Shown here piece after piece: positions 24,621 through 36,962 of a DNA stretch of 64,000 bases. How positions within the stretch are numbered: position 1 is the first letter of the stretch; every line of letters starts with the position of its first letter. The notes beneath the pieces are model-generated. The model had not been told where the DNA came from. It worked only from the letters and a program-made list of their open reading frames with translations, and did not search any database. This DNA is from Symsagittifera roscoffensis (taxonomy: Eukaryota > Xenacoelomorpha > Acoela > Convolutidae). Both the position numbers and the translations under genes were made by a program. The stretch is taken from the NCBI RefSeq assembly GCF_963678635.1, contig NC_087062.1, positions 58,108,129 through 58,172,128 on the forward strand, read 5' to 3'.

Positions 24621-26278
24621 TTCACGCCACAAGCTAATTTTACCTTATATTAGAATTTTTCAAACTGTTACCACGCAGCCTAAAAAAACTAGGTCACTCC
24701 CGCAACATGACAGTAATAAATATTTTTACAGGAAAAAAAATGCCCAATTACAAGACACTTCCTAAAGCAAATGCAATAAAAACCCGAAACATCAAACGTT
24801 AGTAATATTCTATTCATTATTTAGATATCAAACATTAGGCTCCAAATGACATGCATTTGATGAGTCAGATATAGATCTCCATTGACAAAAATCCAATACA
24901 TGGCAGCGTATTTCAGTTGGACGACCTTGCGATTTTGGAAAGGTAAACCGGTGTCAAACAAACCAACATCACTTCAACTGGTGTACATATCAGACTACTT
25001 CAGTCAATAACTTCATTGACTTGGTATTTAGCTAAACATAAAAACTGAGCTGCAGCTACTATCTACAGTTCCAATTTGAATCGACAATACCCTTAGGTCC
25101 AGCTGCACTAAAGTACTGAGATCCTTTCGACCCAGTCTAATTTCAAACAGGCTGAAATAGCTGTTTACTCTAGATTCAGACAAGTAAACAAGCCTGCTTA
25201 TACCAGAAATGGAGAGTGAATTAATCAAGCTTTGATCTAGCTAATGGATTGGCGCATGGTATAATCCCTCCCATCCCGTAATGACCATCATTTAACCTCC
25301 AGAGACTTTTTCTTATACTTTCATAGGTGCAGATCCTTATTCGGTAATATAAGGACGAAGCATATTGTGGTATAGACTACTGACGATCATCATTCAGTTC
25401 CTCATTTTCGTTCCGTTTGATTTCAGCCAAGGACAATTGTACTTTGATAACTTCAAAGACACAATACCACTAGACGGAATTTAATGCGTAGCTAGTGTCT
25501 CAAATACCACGTCTACGTCGAAACGAAAGAATATGCCTCTTGGGGTTATTAAATACAGAGGTGGCCGCTCATTTTTATTGCCTTTACAAGAATAAAGAAA
25601 AAAAATTGCATGAAAAACGACCATGATGTATTTTTGCTTATTGGCTTGTTTCTCATTATTGCCTTAAGCATATTTTCAGACTACATTCAAACCTCAGAAC
25701 ACTATGGTTTCGAACACTTTTGGCATACAGGGAACTTCACAGAACAACGGTTGCAAATTAAATGCAGCCGAAGTTAAAATGCAATGAATGAGATACGCTG
25801 CACTCATTTTTGCTCGTTTTAGAAAAGGTAGGTCATCAGAGACGTTTGCATGAGGCATTAATTCAGCGAACAAGCAAAACCTGCTCTGAAAAAATTGTGG
25901 AATTCGCTGTAGCATATAAAATTAGTAACAAAAAATTCGGACAGACAAAATTAATTAAAAATTGCAATTGACCTATTTTGGGAATGTTTTGCATACAAGT
26001 TTTGTCTGAAAAACGAAATTGCATGCAAATATCTGTCAAAATGGGACGATTACTCTTTTTTAATAATTCAGTCTGTCCAAACTTTTTGCACCTCACTAAA
26101 GTACAATGACAAACAAAAACGGTTAATTATTGCGCTCACCTGGCGTTAACACATCTAAACGAAAGGATAACGTTGTAAACAGGCTCATGCATAATCAGCA
26201 GTGCTTCAAAAACCTGATGTGCAACTGATTTGAAAATGTAAGCCAGTGAAAATTGATAACAAACCTAGAAAAACCTAC

Positions 26279-26535
26279 CTTTCTAAGTTGCTGGGGTCTG
26301 GCTGGGCTAGATTAGCATTCACATCTGCCAAGTGAACCGAAGGAGGCGACCCATCAGACGGAGAGGCGGTTCCACCAGAGGGGTTCAGGACTGTGTTCAT
26401 CCTAGTGAGGTTTCCATTTACAGGAGGGGATGCGTTGTTGCCGGAGAAGGAGGTACACTCCATGTCTCCCGCCCCAACTGTGGCCATCTGCTGTCCGGCT
26501 GCGGAGGATGATGAGTTGGAATGTTGTGTCGGATC
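26279..26535 (-). CDS. par-1/MARK: MARK exon 14: Ser/Pro/Asn linker
   Basis: 257 bases after a TTGTTCCCAG acceptor, starting DPTQHSNSSSSAAGQQMATV and ending SNLER across the donor GTAGGT. Exit phase 2. Linker without a recognised domain. Confidence 0.87.
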
Positions 26536-29059
26536 CTGGGAACAATAAAAAAAATGATTTGTCCAAATATTGAATCAATTTCAAAGACACTTTTTATGAA
26601 GCCAAACCTGTTTTACAGACCATCCAAGAAAGATTTATGCAACTAGCACCAAAATTATTTCGATCAGCTTCGTAAATAATCGCAGGCGTAAAAACGTAAA
26701 ATTCTTGAAAGTGAATTGAAATTGAACTAAATCTCTTTCAACATAGCCAACAGAAGGGTGGAATAGTCTGGAGGAACAAGGAAACCGAAAAAAAAACTGA
26801 AAACGTTTTTAACTTTAGATTAAAATGAAAATTACAGGACAATATACCTTATCCCAAATTGCCCTAAGCCATTCTACTATATACCAAAAAATCATATGCC
26901 AATCTACCCAACGCCAATCTATCCTATGCCTAATTATCACACCCTTAAGTTCTATCATATCACATTATATTACGCTAGGATTATCCCAAAACAATCACCT
27001 GTTGACTTAGTGATGACTTTTTTGGCCAAGTAATTAAAGAAACTCAGAGTAGCGGATCGTTTTGACCTTAAGGTTAACACAAGCCAAAAACTGGACTACG
27101 TTGCATCATATTGCCAACGCAGTAATATAAAAGGGGAAACAACCGGGCGAACATGCCGCGACCCTCTTCCAAATATCACTATCAAACCACTCTGAAGAGA
27201 CAGGTTCAGGTCTTATAAGGACGACAAATGCCATAAAAGGATGGCATCTCAGCGTTACTGCGCTCTTCCAGGGCAGTCACCCATCACTTTACACACACCT
27301 GGATCAGATTAAGCAAGCGAATTCTCATAACTTAATCAGCAGTGGGGTAAATAGCAATCCAAGTGGAAAACAGTACAGTCTTGAATGAAAACAAGATGAA
27401 CATATTGAACAGATTCAATAAGACTTATGTCGATTATTTCCCTGGCTCAATTGAGTTGCTTTCGAATGTATTTCAGCTTTCGATTGAAAAAACACATTGC
27501 GCGACAAGATGGAGAGGGAACACGGACAGCCAAAAAACTTTCTGCAAATAAGTTGGAAAAAGAAGATAAGAGAGGAAATTCGTAAGAGAAGAAATTCATC
27601 CTTTAAAAAATGAAATCATTCACCAAGCAGCAAATTTTGGGTCGAAATCTGTTTAGACGAAAACAAAACTAGTGTCATAAAAACTTTCATAAGTTTTACG
27701 ACCCAACCAAACTGAAACACAAAATCGCATACAGATATATTTCGGCTTCAAAATTACGCAATATATGTTGACTAAGTCGATAAAACACAAACTGAAACAA
27801 TTTAAGTATTTTATTTTTAAAAAAAAAACGAAAAAAAAACTCATAAAAAGACATATAAATTTCCAAATTTGTAAATTTCCAGTTATGGTATACCTGTTTT
27901 TATTGAAACGAAACCCAGAAAAAAAAAACAGGAAAAAAATTATCAACTATGCATTATCCACTCAGCCTAAATGACTGGATGATAAATGACTTTTGCTCAT
28001 TTAAGAAACAGACGCAACGAATTATTAGGATGAAAAATGAACTTAATTTCTGTTTGTATTTGCTTAGAACATAATTATAATTTGAGCAAAGAAATCTTAT
28101 ATTGCTTTGATGTTTTTATTCAAAAGCGGCAATTTGTTTTTATGAAAAATTATGGCATCATGATCTGTTCGGAAATATTCTTCTTCGGATTTTTCAAAGA
28201 GATGGGGTAAGTTTCAATTGTTTTAATTTAAAGGTAGAGTTGCGTATAGTATAGACTGGCACAGGGTAGATTGGTATATAGGGTAGGATAGTATAGGGTA
28301 GAAGGGCATAGTGTCAATTGAACAGGGTTGATTGACATTGAGGAAGCCAAAAAAAAACATCAGGTTTCAGCTCTTTGAATTTCATAAGCAGTTAACGGTT
28401 AACACCTTTTTGATGAAATTGACCCAATTCTGGATACCGAGGCAAAACGGAGCTACACAAATTTTGCAATGCAAAAAACACAATGCGCTACAAGATGGTG
28501 AATGAAAAAAACATGAAAAAGTTTTCCGAAAAATAAAACTTTAAAAAAAAATTTTAAAATTACAGCTACAAAACTTCATTTTCGTAACAGATAAAGCTCA
28601 TAAACAGCCTTCAAAAATAACCAATCATTTACCTATCAACAACAAAGTCAACAACTTTGGGTCGAAACTTGTTTGAGTCATATATTTCGTAAGTTTCAAG
28701 TTTTTACGACCCATCCAAACTAAAACAAATAATCGCACGGATAAAACTTGCAATATACGTTGACTAAGTCCGGGAAACATAAATTGAAAACAGAAATTGA
28801 AAAAAAAGATTCAAAATTGTGAAACTTCAGCTTTAATAAAAACTGTTGAAATTGGAGCAAAACCCATGTTTCAAAAAGCCAGACAATAAGATCCCTACCA
28901 GATAAAAAAAGGAGTTTCACAAGAAGAAAAATAAACAGACAGAAACCAGGACAAAAACCCATGGGTCCAGATGTGCCGCCTTTCAGTGGACTTGACAGAC
29001 AGCGTCGCCTCTGCAAATGGCACAACCTCAACCTCCGATCAAAAGGGGAGCGCAGATAG

Positions 29060-29323
29060 CTTGCAAAGGCCGGGTTTTTTGTGTTCGGAGCTTCTAAGCC
29101 GGCCAGACTGCTCCGTCTATTAATCCTACTACTTTGCTCCGGCATAAATCCCAACCCTGGCCCGAACCAAGTCATCAAAGCAAACCAAGCAAATATGCGG
29201 TGCTACATTTGCGGGTGGAACCATTTTAAATGCAGTAATCTCCCCAATCTCAAAGACCACCGCAGAGATTTTTACTACTCATCCTGTTCCCAGAACCACA
29301 TACTTCTACCCCCCTTTAACTAA
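29060..29323 (+). pseudogene. N-terminal fragment with 2A-like peptide and Cys motif
   Basis: Reads KPARLLRLLILLLCSGINPN followed at once by PGP (29141-29164 encode GINPNPGP) and then CYICGWNHFKC. In viruses and non-LTR elements, the NPG|P motif makes the ribosome skip a peptide bond. The hydrophobic Leu/Ile run before it is typical of elements where the 2A may double as a signal sequence. The acidic residue usually found before HPNPGP is absent here, so skipping activity is doubtful. Fragment of the element above. Confidence 0.7.
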
Positions 29324-30639
29324 TATTCCCAACCGTAAAAAAAACGATTTCCAAAATCCAATTACTCCCGCTACCGACAATCCGCCAAACGTCCCATTTT
29401 CACATCGCGTCTCAAGCACCCCACAGATAAATTCTAATTCCAGTCAACCTCCACGCAGCAAAACCTCTTTTAACTCGGAACGTTTTAAAATATTTAACCA
29501 TACTACAATTATATTGCAATGGTATTTTCGACAAAGCCCCTGAAATTGCAGCCCTACCATGTGATAAGCAAATCCACCTTGCAGTCTTCTAAGAAACCAA
29601 GCTGAAACCAAGTAACCGATATCCCCCGATTGACCTGAATTACACACTACTTAAGAAGTATACAAGAAGGTGGAGGCCTGCTGAACGCAACACAAAACTC
29701 TGCAAAAAAGACGGAATTCTGGAGGCTCAGAGCATTAAAAAAAAGGCAAACAACCAGTCTCCGAATCCCAATCTTCTACTTTCCCCCGGGCTGCAGCTTC
29801 CCGAATGACTATAAACCGTCTTTCACACAGTTTCTAACTGAAGAATAGGAATTCCAACATTCTTTAAGACACAGAGATGGAATTTTTAACGAGGAAATTA
29901 TCAATTCAAGTTTTACCCCTGAACTTTGACATAACAACTTTAACCAACCAGGCTCCCTTGACGACAATACAACATCATTGTCTTCGCCGGATATACCTTT
30001 AGCATCACCTCCGCTTCTAATATCTTTGAGTTGGCAAACTCTTAACTTAAGGATCAGATCATCTCCCTATTTTAACCTAACTTCTTTAGAACGACGAAAT
30101 CCCATTCTCTCTGAAAAAAGACCCACATTAATTTCAAAAAAGCGAATTAGCCAAATTTTAGCGAAAACATTAACACGTACTAGAATAACTCACCCTGCCG
30201 CATGATGTAATCGCCGCGGAGAAACAATAAAGTGACAATTTTACCGGCCGCTCGTGACCCCATTCTTGCCGGACGGCATCTTTTTCCACCTGTTCTCTCC
30301 CAGAAGCTAAATCCATGGCAGCGGAGTGAGACCAAAATCGATTTTAAGATAGTTTTAACCCGAAACTAAGTCTTTTAAACACCGAAATACAGAAATTAAC
30401 TGCTAAGAGCAAAGACAAACGTTGGTGAGACTTCCTCCAGACATTCAGTCACCGCACGGCGTCATGCAAGTTCTGGAAAGTGGTCCGCTCTTTCACGGAG
30501 CGAAGTCTGAGGCAGGAAACCATCCAATCAATTTTAAAGCCAAAAAATTTTCTACTGCAAAAGACATTTCGAATAGCAACCATGTACGCAACAAAGAAAA
30601 CATCAATCAAACAAGGCGCAGAGAGAAACCAAGCGAAAA

Positions 30640-31640
30640 GTCTATAAACTTAGCCTAGAAAACCAAGTTGAATTCAATCCAATAGATACAGCAACAGTCC
30701 CCCACATGGTAGACACCTCTCCGTGGTGTGGGGGATCAACGTCTTCGGACGGCGAAGTCTACCGGCTACGAGCCCTCCATACCCAACTAGGAGCTTCATG
30801 CGAGGTGCAGCTGGCGTCAAACACTGCCGACATAGAAACACGCTTCAACGTTGTCCCTCATGCGCAGCTATTCAAAACGCTTAATAACAGTTGGGCCCAA
30901 GAGCTCTGGATTGGACATAGAGTGGACTCGCTTAACTAACTAACTAACAGCAACAGTCATCAAGTCGACTAAAACCTCCAGAGCGCTAGGTCCCGACGGC
31001 CTGTGTACCATAGTTTTTGAATACTTAGGGCCGATTGCAATTGAGTTTCTCACTCACACTTTCAACCTCTTGCTCAATTATAATGTATTACCCCACGTCT
31101 GGAAAAACTCAACCCAAAACCAAAAAAGATTTGAAATCGTCCGAAGCTTATCGTCCGGTATCAATGCTCAGCCCAGCAGTTAATCTTTTAGAAGCCCTAT
31201 TACATCCCAAACTCGCCGGACATCTACCTAGACCCCCACCAACACGAGTTCGGACCCTTCCACTCAACTACTACAGCCCTATCAACAAAAGATTTTTTTT
31301 TATATCAGATGGTTTTAACCAAAAAAGACCCCAAAAACGAACAGTACTAGCCACTTTTGACTTTTCGAAGGCCTTCGATGTGGTATGCCATCGTACTTAA
31401 GTCAAACTATTGCTCGGCTCTAGTTAACCTGACAGTCAGATGCTTCTCAAATTACCTTAGCAGTCGCCCTGCCAGGACCCTATTCAGAAACAAAATCGAC
31501 AACCAGGAGTGTCCGTACAGGGGTTCCTCAAGGCTCAGCGCTTTTCTTTCTCTTTTAAGCTTTTAGGTAAATGATGCTCCTCTAAGGCCACCCTAAGTAA
31601 AACTTCAATCTTACGCAGACAACGATTTTCACCGTTTTGC
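30640..31640 (+). pseudogene. Non-LTR reverse transcriptase relic
   Basis: After removing an insertion (30700-30946), the frame reads IDTATVIKSTKTSRALGPDG and on through TFNLLLNYNVLPHVW, then YRPVSMLSPAVNLLEALLHP, ISDGFNQKRP and the first catalytic Asp in TFDFSKAFD (near 31360). A frameshift follows after VVCHR. VPQGSA is recognisable near 31520 in a shifted frame, and the YADD box is mutated. Clearly RT-derived and non-functional. Confidence 0.88.
30700..30946 (+). mobile_element. 247-bp SINE-like insertion with target-site duplication
   Basis: Flanked by perfect 12-bp direct repeats ACAGCAACAGTC (30688-30699 and 30947-30958). It ends in a short simple tail, cttaactaactaact, typical of non-LTR-mobilised short elements. 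Removing it and one repeat restores the reading frame of the surrounding RT. No clear tRNA A/B box was seen, so its origin is unassigned. The GC-rich body starts with a hairpin around gtggtgtgggggatc. Confidence 0.85.
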
Positions 31641-32220
31641 TTATTCAAGTAGTATCCTCGAGGCGTCCGGCATTTTAACCAATCACTCAAACGAGCTCTA
31701 TACGTTTTTAACGAACGGACACCTAGTGTTCTTCTCGAAATGATCAATAAGCCTGTTCAGCACCCACGACAAAGAGTTCAACTCCAAACCAACTGTTTTA
31801 ATGAATTTCGATCAGATCAATACTCAATTAATTATGCCCAGTTTGCTACAACGCTGCAAGCAATTCCTCCCTGAACAAATTACAAGTCGTTCAAAACGCA
31901 GCTCTCCGTATTGTGACAGGGTGCACGAAGATGAGCACCAAAAACCACCTACACACTGAATGCACCGTGCAACAGCACCATAAACTTCTAGCCACCCAGT
32001 TTTCTTCGAAACCGTACCTTCACTTCCACCCCCTTAATTTCTATCGTAAGTTCCGCTCCCCTCTCAGTACAATCAAACCTAACTTCAAATCAATTAATTC
32101 TACAAAATAATCTCGAGACAAGCAATTTTACCCCATTTAACGTGTCAACAGGGACCAGCGCAAATTCGTTTTTAATAGTTTTAAACCTCTAAAAAAGGAT
32201 CTACACAAGCTACGTAACAA

Positions 32221-32493
32221 ATGCAGTCAATGACGCGCCCACTCCCAAAAATCTCCCGTTGCGTCCACCCGATATCCCTTTTAAAATACCATTATAATAG
32301 AATAGACCCCAATGTCCCCCCCCCCTCCCGAACTGTCCCTAGTGTCCGTCTCCCCATACTACTCTCCACCTCTAACTGCCCCTTAAATCCGACTGAACTG
32401 ACCCCAATAGACCTGTGGCTACAGTCGGCCGAAGTAGCAATGTTCCTTAGACTCGGGCCAAGCTCGCATGACGCGCCCCCTGTGGGCAAGTAA
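32221..32493 (+). pseudogene. C-terminal fragment of the non-LTR ORF
   Basis: Ends PTELTPIDLWLQSAEVAMFL then RLGPSSHDAPPVGK and a stop. The DLW...EVA.FL pattern resembles the C-terminal tail of Jockey/CR1-like pol proteins. The same strand as, and downstream of, the RT relic. Confidence 0.6.
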
Positions 32494-33034
32494 CAACAAC
32501 ATGACGAAAACCACGAACCCGAAAAAAATTGAAGATAACTAAAACCTGAAACGGGCTTTATCTAATTACTACTTAAAATATAGTAGTTTTATTAGAATTT
32601 TAAAAAATTGAGCACGTCAGAAGATGAATGATTCCAGGAGATGAGTAAACCCTGAGAACAAAATTATTTACGGGGAAAAAGTCTAGTACCCGATTGCAAT
32701 ACCTTTGCTTATCACAGGGCTAAAAACTGCATCATTAGGCACATTTTTTATTCCACCGGGAACTAAAAACTAAAACCTACTTTCGAGCTTCAAGTCGTTC
32801 ATGTTTTTTCCCCGCTTTGTCCGTTTTCGTAATTGGAGATTGCAATTTACGTAACTTTTAGCAGATGAATTTAAATAGAACTCAAAATGTGCATACATAC
32901 CCAAGTGCATTAATATGTATGAATTCACTTCTCTTATTATCAGAGAAAGAAGTTAAAAAAATCATCAAGACCTACATAAGTGATAATCACTTCACTCTTT
33001 TACACTTAATACGCCAAATTCAATGTCCCCTAAC

Positions 33035-33284
33035 ATTTGGGTTGACAGGCGTAGCGGTTGCATTGTTAATGCTAGTCTTGTGGCCACTGATCATGCCCTG
33101 GAATGGTTCACTCTTCTTCCTCTGGGATGCCGAGGATACTCCGCCATTGCCAGCTGTGGCAGACGCCATGACCCCACTGCCTCCGTTCGAGTTGGTTCCC
33201 TGTGTGTAGGAATTGTTGGACTGAGATGCGGCGGCAGGCGTTTGGTTGTCGTGTGGCGACGAAGGGTTTGTGACTGTGGATGAC
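33035..33284 (-). CDS. par-1/MARK: MARK exon 13: Ser/Asn/Gly linker
   Basis: 250 bases after an ATCATAG acceptor, reading SSTVTNPSSPHDNQTPAAAS and further Asn/Ser/Gly sequence with the basic patch QRKKSEPF. The donor (GTTAGG at 33034) is chosen by phase; a nearby GTCAAC is an alternative. Confidence 0.8.
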
Positions 33285-33622
33285 CTATGATCAGCATATA
33301 TCCCAATGTAGTTTACCCCAGTCAGAGAGACTTCACGGTAAGAAGTCATGAAAACACCTACGATTATTTTGAAACTATGATTAACTGTTCTGTTCGTCAA
33401 TTATTTTTTTGAATCACAATCAAAATAAATTTCTTTTCCGGCCATTTCCTTGCCTAAAACGTTCGAACTTTTAATTCATCGACGATCAACCAAATTAACT
33501 GGACGAGCTCACGAGAGCAAAAAAAAATTCAAGTTGAAAGCGCCACTGAAGGTTCTGTTAGCTTACAAATTTTGTATCTCGATTCCATGATAAAAATAAA
33601 TCAGACTTAAAATAAGCCACAC

Positions 33623-33818
33623 CTGTTGGAGGAGTTTGTAGAGGAGGCGACCATTGCGGACAGGGGGACTTTGGAGCCAGATCCTGTTCCATTCGTTCCA
33701 GCAGCCGTACTGGCTCCGCCGTCTGTGGTCGTAGATGAACGTCCACTCCTGTTTTGAGTTGGGTCCCTTTGGGACACTCCTGTGCCCACCCCTTCTGACT
33801 GTCTACTCGATTTGCCGC
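33623..33818 (-). CDS. par-1/MARK: MARK exon 12: Gly/Thr/Ser linker
   Basis: 196 bases after a TTTAG acceptor, completing a split Arg codon and reading GKSSRQSEGVGTGVSQRDPT and a Gly/Thr/Ser run. Donor GTGTGG, exit phase 2. Low complexity, function not inferable. Confidence 0.85.
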
Positions 33819-33936
33819 CTAAATGCCAGTTCACAAATTGATTTACAACTAACTCAATTCAGTGAAAAGAAGCCAGAGCAGTAGGAACACAGAGGCGAAG
33901 CCGAGCTTCGCACCACCTACGAAACATCGCAAACAT

Positions 33937-34115
33937 AGCATGGCAATCTAGTTGACAAAAATATGAAAAATTATATCTCAGAAAAAAAATTATCACGATT
34001 TTCCTCGAAGAAATTCAATATGAGAAGCATGGCAATCTAGTTGACAAAAATATGGAAAAAAATTAGATCTCAGAAAAAAAATTATCACGATTTTCCTCGA
34101 AGAAATTCAATATGA
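33937..34115. repeat. 89-bp tandem duplication
   Basis: The sequence starting agcatggcaatctagttgac at 33937 is repeated from 34026 with only small indels. Confidence 0.93.
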
Positions 34116-34189
34116 GAAATTATGTCGAGAACGACAAATTCCAGCGTAAAATATTAGCATAAAAGAACAATTCCAACAGTCATTTGGAA

Positions 34190-35850
34190 AAATTCTCAAT
34201 GAACGCAAGTAAACAGAAAAGAAATTATGACGTTTTGTGAAAAAAAAATCTTTCGAACTCCAAAGAAAAAAAAACAATCAACAAATAGTTGGAAAAAAGT
34301 CAATGAACGCAAGAAAAAAAAACTGATTTATTTTTGACCAAACTTCAACTTTCGAATATCAAAGTAAAAATATTTGACCTTAGTCTTTTCAAATTCAAGA
34401 CAGATTTATGATTGAAATTCAATAATAATTTAACTCAATATGGGAAACTTGAAACAATTAAGTTTTTCATTCCGCTGAAAAATCTTTAAGTTAAATTTCA
34501 CTTCCGAAACTAAGGTCGCTCACGTTTTTTTGCGCCTTTCACACGTTCGTAATTGGAGAAGACGATTTACCTTTTAACAGAATGAATTCAAATTATGAAT
34601 GAATGCAGATCAATAGTTTCAAAGACTTTTTCCTGAAAAAAAAAACAAAAAAACCACTAAGACCTATATAAGAGTCCTCCTTACGTTCATCGACGTTTTA
34701 AAAATGTACCCTTGAAGCTTTTCGAACTTCAGGAACAATTTTTGGTTGACGCTTTTCTTTAAAAATTATCCCCTATGTGAGAAAACTGGATCAATAGGAA
34801 AGTTTTTCTTTCACTGGAAAATCTTACAACTTGAGTCGATTTATGAAAGAATTAGTCTTTCAGGTATTTTGTGATTTTATTACTTATACTTTTCCATAAG
34901 GGTGTTTGCGCTCCTTTTGGCAAGGGAAATGAACTGAACTGGAATAAACTCAAAAGTCAAACCTCGCAAAAATAAAACTTGAACGTGAACAAATTATTAT
35001 GAACCGCGATAAAATAAAACTTGAATGTGAACAGATTTTATTCTTTGAAAAAAATCGTCACGATTAATAAAAGCATCTTCACTACGTTCAGTGACACTTA
35101 AACTCTTTGAAGTAAAAAAGGTGAAAACTTGAAATTATGCAAATCGGAAAATGTAAATCTGGAACCAAGATAAAATATTAATTTCAAATATAGTGGGCAT
35201 TTCAATTCAAGCATTCTCAAATTATGCCTGTCGATGAGCTGGTCGTTTCAGCTGAAAATGAACTCTTGGGTTCAGCTGCGATAAGATGAAACATAGCAAT
35301 GAACGCAAGGAAACTTAAAAAAACCCACTTGAAAAAAAAACCTTCAACTTTTTTATTTCGAAGAAAAATATAGATGGCCGCCTTGAAGCTTTTTGAATGT
35401 AAAGAACAATTAAAAATGAACATTTTTTTGTGAAAACTAACCCCATTAGAGAAAATTGGATGAAAAGGAAAAACTTTTATTCCGCTTGGAAATATGAAAA
35501 ATTATCATCCATTTTTGAAATTAGAAGTCGATCACATTTTTCGTGATCTTTACACTTATGCTGTTCAATAGTGGAGTTTGTCTTCCTTTTAACAATGGAA
35601 ATGACTGAACTTTAAAAGAAATCACAAGTCAAACCGCGAAAATTAAAATTGAGCGTGAACAAACGTTGAGACTTTTTCCTGAAAAAAAAATCACCTAGAC
35701 CTATATAAAAGTACTCACTACGTAAGATACACTACAAATTTTGAATTCATTATGAACTAAGGTACGACCAGTTTAATGAGTCCTGTGGATAAAGTTGTTC
35801 ACGGGAAAAAGTCTAGTACCCAATTGCAAAACCCTTGCTATCGCAAGGGT
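34190..35850. repeat. Cluster of AT-rich dispersed repeats (family 2)
   Basis: Consecutive copies share ordered blocks: caatgaacgcaagtaaacag, ggatcaata...attccgctg, gtcgatcacgtttttcg, ttccttttaacaa, then gacctatataag...ctacgttcatcgac. The last copy continues into aaagtctagtacccaattgcaa near 35807. The same blocks occur at about 9480-9790, 11930-12540, 13480-13690, 14570-14850, 22740-23010, 24120-24610 and 32590-33010. No terminal repeats or coding were seen, so class is unknown. Confidence 0.75.
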
Positions 35851-36085
35851 AAACAACAGCAGTACACACTGCTACTCTTGAGAATTTTGTTAGGATATTT
35901 TTTATGGAAATCGAGCTTTTAGTATCGATCATTCGATAATTCAAATAAGCTTTTTATTGCAGTTTATCCCAAAACCACAGAACACATTAGACAAGATCTT
36001 GAACCAGGAAAGCAAAAACATTAACGTGGAAGCCAATCATATCACCAGCACCCGTTTTCCACGTGTGGTTTCAAGACACACTTAC

Positions 36086-36464
36086 GTGAGCTGGAAGAAC
36101 CAGCTGTCACTGAGTCTCCTCCTGAGTTTTTTGGATAGGGCACAGGGTAAACATAGGGCGAATCTCTGTAAGGGACCTTGCTGGATGGTGCTATGCTCAG
36201 TCCCGGTGATTTCATTTCATCTGATATGTCTAACATTTGGGGTCCCGTCGGGGATGTTGGGGTTATTGGCGTGAACATATAATCTTGGGGAGGGGATACG
36301 TGGTGGGAGTATTTGGGGCGGTTAGTCTTCGAGGGGGCGTTGGCACTACAGGGAGCTACTGCACTGTGGTTTCTTCTGGGCAGAGCGGGGGCGCGCGATT
36401 CCTGCTGCTCTACAGCCCCTACCCAGTACTCAAACGGAGGAGACAACAGTGCCTCAATGTGAGA
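36086..36464 (-). CDS. par-1/MARK: MARK exon 11: Pro/Ser-rich linker
   Basis: 379 bases beginning SHIEALLSPPFEYWVGAVEQ and rich in Pro and Ser. Strong donor CTCAC|GTAAG with exit phase 1. No domain recognised. Confidence 0.85.
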
Positions 36465-36593
36465 CTTAAAAACAAATTAGGTCGGTTAGTACAATAAGAA
36501 AGAATCTAGACAGAAGCCACATCGACTATATTTAACTTTTTTGGCTTATCGAATGCAGATGGACAACAAATCATAGCTTTAAAAATATATTAC

Positions 36594-36962
36594 ATTGTAT
36601 GAAGAACTCATCAGCATGATGTTCCCCGGCAATTCGAGTGAAGTTAAGTGTTTTCCTATGCCCTGCACTGAAATTGGGGCTAAATCATCCAAATCAGTCC
36701 GATAAAAAGTCGATGTGGTCTCTGCCTTTAAATAACCTTCATTTGTTCCTTTGGAACGGGAACTATTGTGGCCGCTTCTAGTGGAGTTGCCAGTTCTGGG
36801 TCCGGCAGATGAGCCCCTATTGGCCCCCGACCCCGGATCGTAGGTTGAGTTTCGAGCAGAAGAGGTGCCAACTATGGCATCGGCTGAGGACCTCGGCTTA
36901 GATGTAGAAACATACAGCTCCCCAGTACCCCTTGCTGAACCTCCATATAACTCTTGGTCAAG
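36594..36962 (-). CDS. par-1/MARK: MARK exon 10: start of the linker
   Basis: 123 codons of Ser/Gly/Thr/Asn-rich linker beginning LDQELYGGSARGTGELYV. Acceptor TTAATAG. The donor GTAATA after ATACAAT was chosen because it leaves phase 0, which the next exon needs. The right boundary is less certain than the left. Confidence 0.8.

Larger units (their letters stand above)
18735..26278. other. 7.5-kb repeat-rich intron between MARK exons 14 and 15
   Basis: Contains four tRNA-containing repeats (about 19363-19745, 19990-20345, 22090-22450, 23370-23720), family-2 repeat copies, and a roughly 296-bp tandem duplication (24097-24610). The stretch 24830-25560 is less repetitive but shows no exon with usable phases and splice sites. 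Confidence 0.75.
28900..32520 (+). mobile_element. Degenerate non-LTR retrotransposon with 2A-like NPGP
   Basis: A broken non-LTR element read on the plus strand. In order: an N-terminal segment with a 2A-like peptide and Cys residues, a long gap of ruined frame, reverse transcriptase blocks, and a C-terminal tail ending NPTELTPIDLWLQSAEVAMF. RT blocks include ALGPDGL, YRPVSML and FDFSKAFD. The YxDD box is decayed (SYADN near 31610). The layout fits the CR1/L2/Jockey-like superfamily, many of which carry such 2A peptides. Many stops and frameshifts make it inactive. Confidence 0.85.
26536..33034. other. 6.5-kb intron containing a dead non-LTR element
   Basis: Intron between MARK exons 13 and 14, phase 0 on both sides. 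It contains the non-LTR relic (28900-32520), a repeat-family-2 copy (32590-33010), and two short TAGGGTAGATTGG-like patches in opposite orientation (26850-26960 and 28235-28345). A less AT-rich patch at 27040-27330 has no recognisable gene. Confidence 0.75.
33819..36085. other. Repeat-filled intron between MARK exons 11 and 12
   Basis: AT-rich intron carrying two or three back-to-back copies of the second dispersed repeat family (about 34190-35850) and an 89-bp tandem duplication (33937-34115). No exon needed: the flanking phases match. Confidence 0.8.

Noticed and set aside
24830-25560. Extra MARK exon in the less repetitive part of the big intron
   Set aside because: No open frame with matching phases and splice sites; exon 14 and 15 phases already fit.
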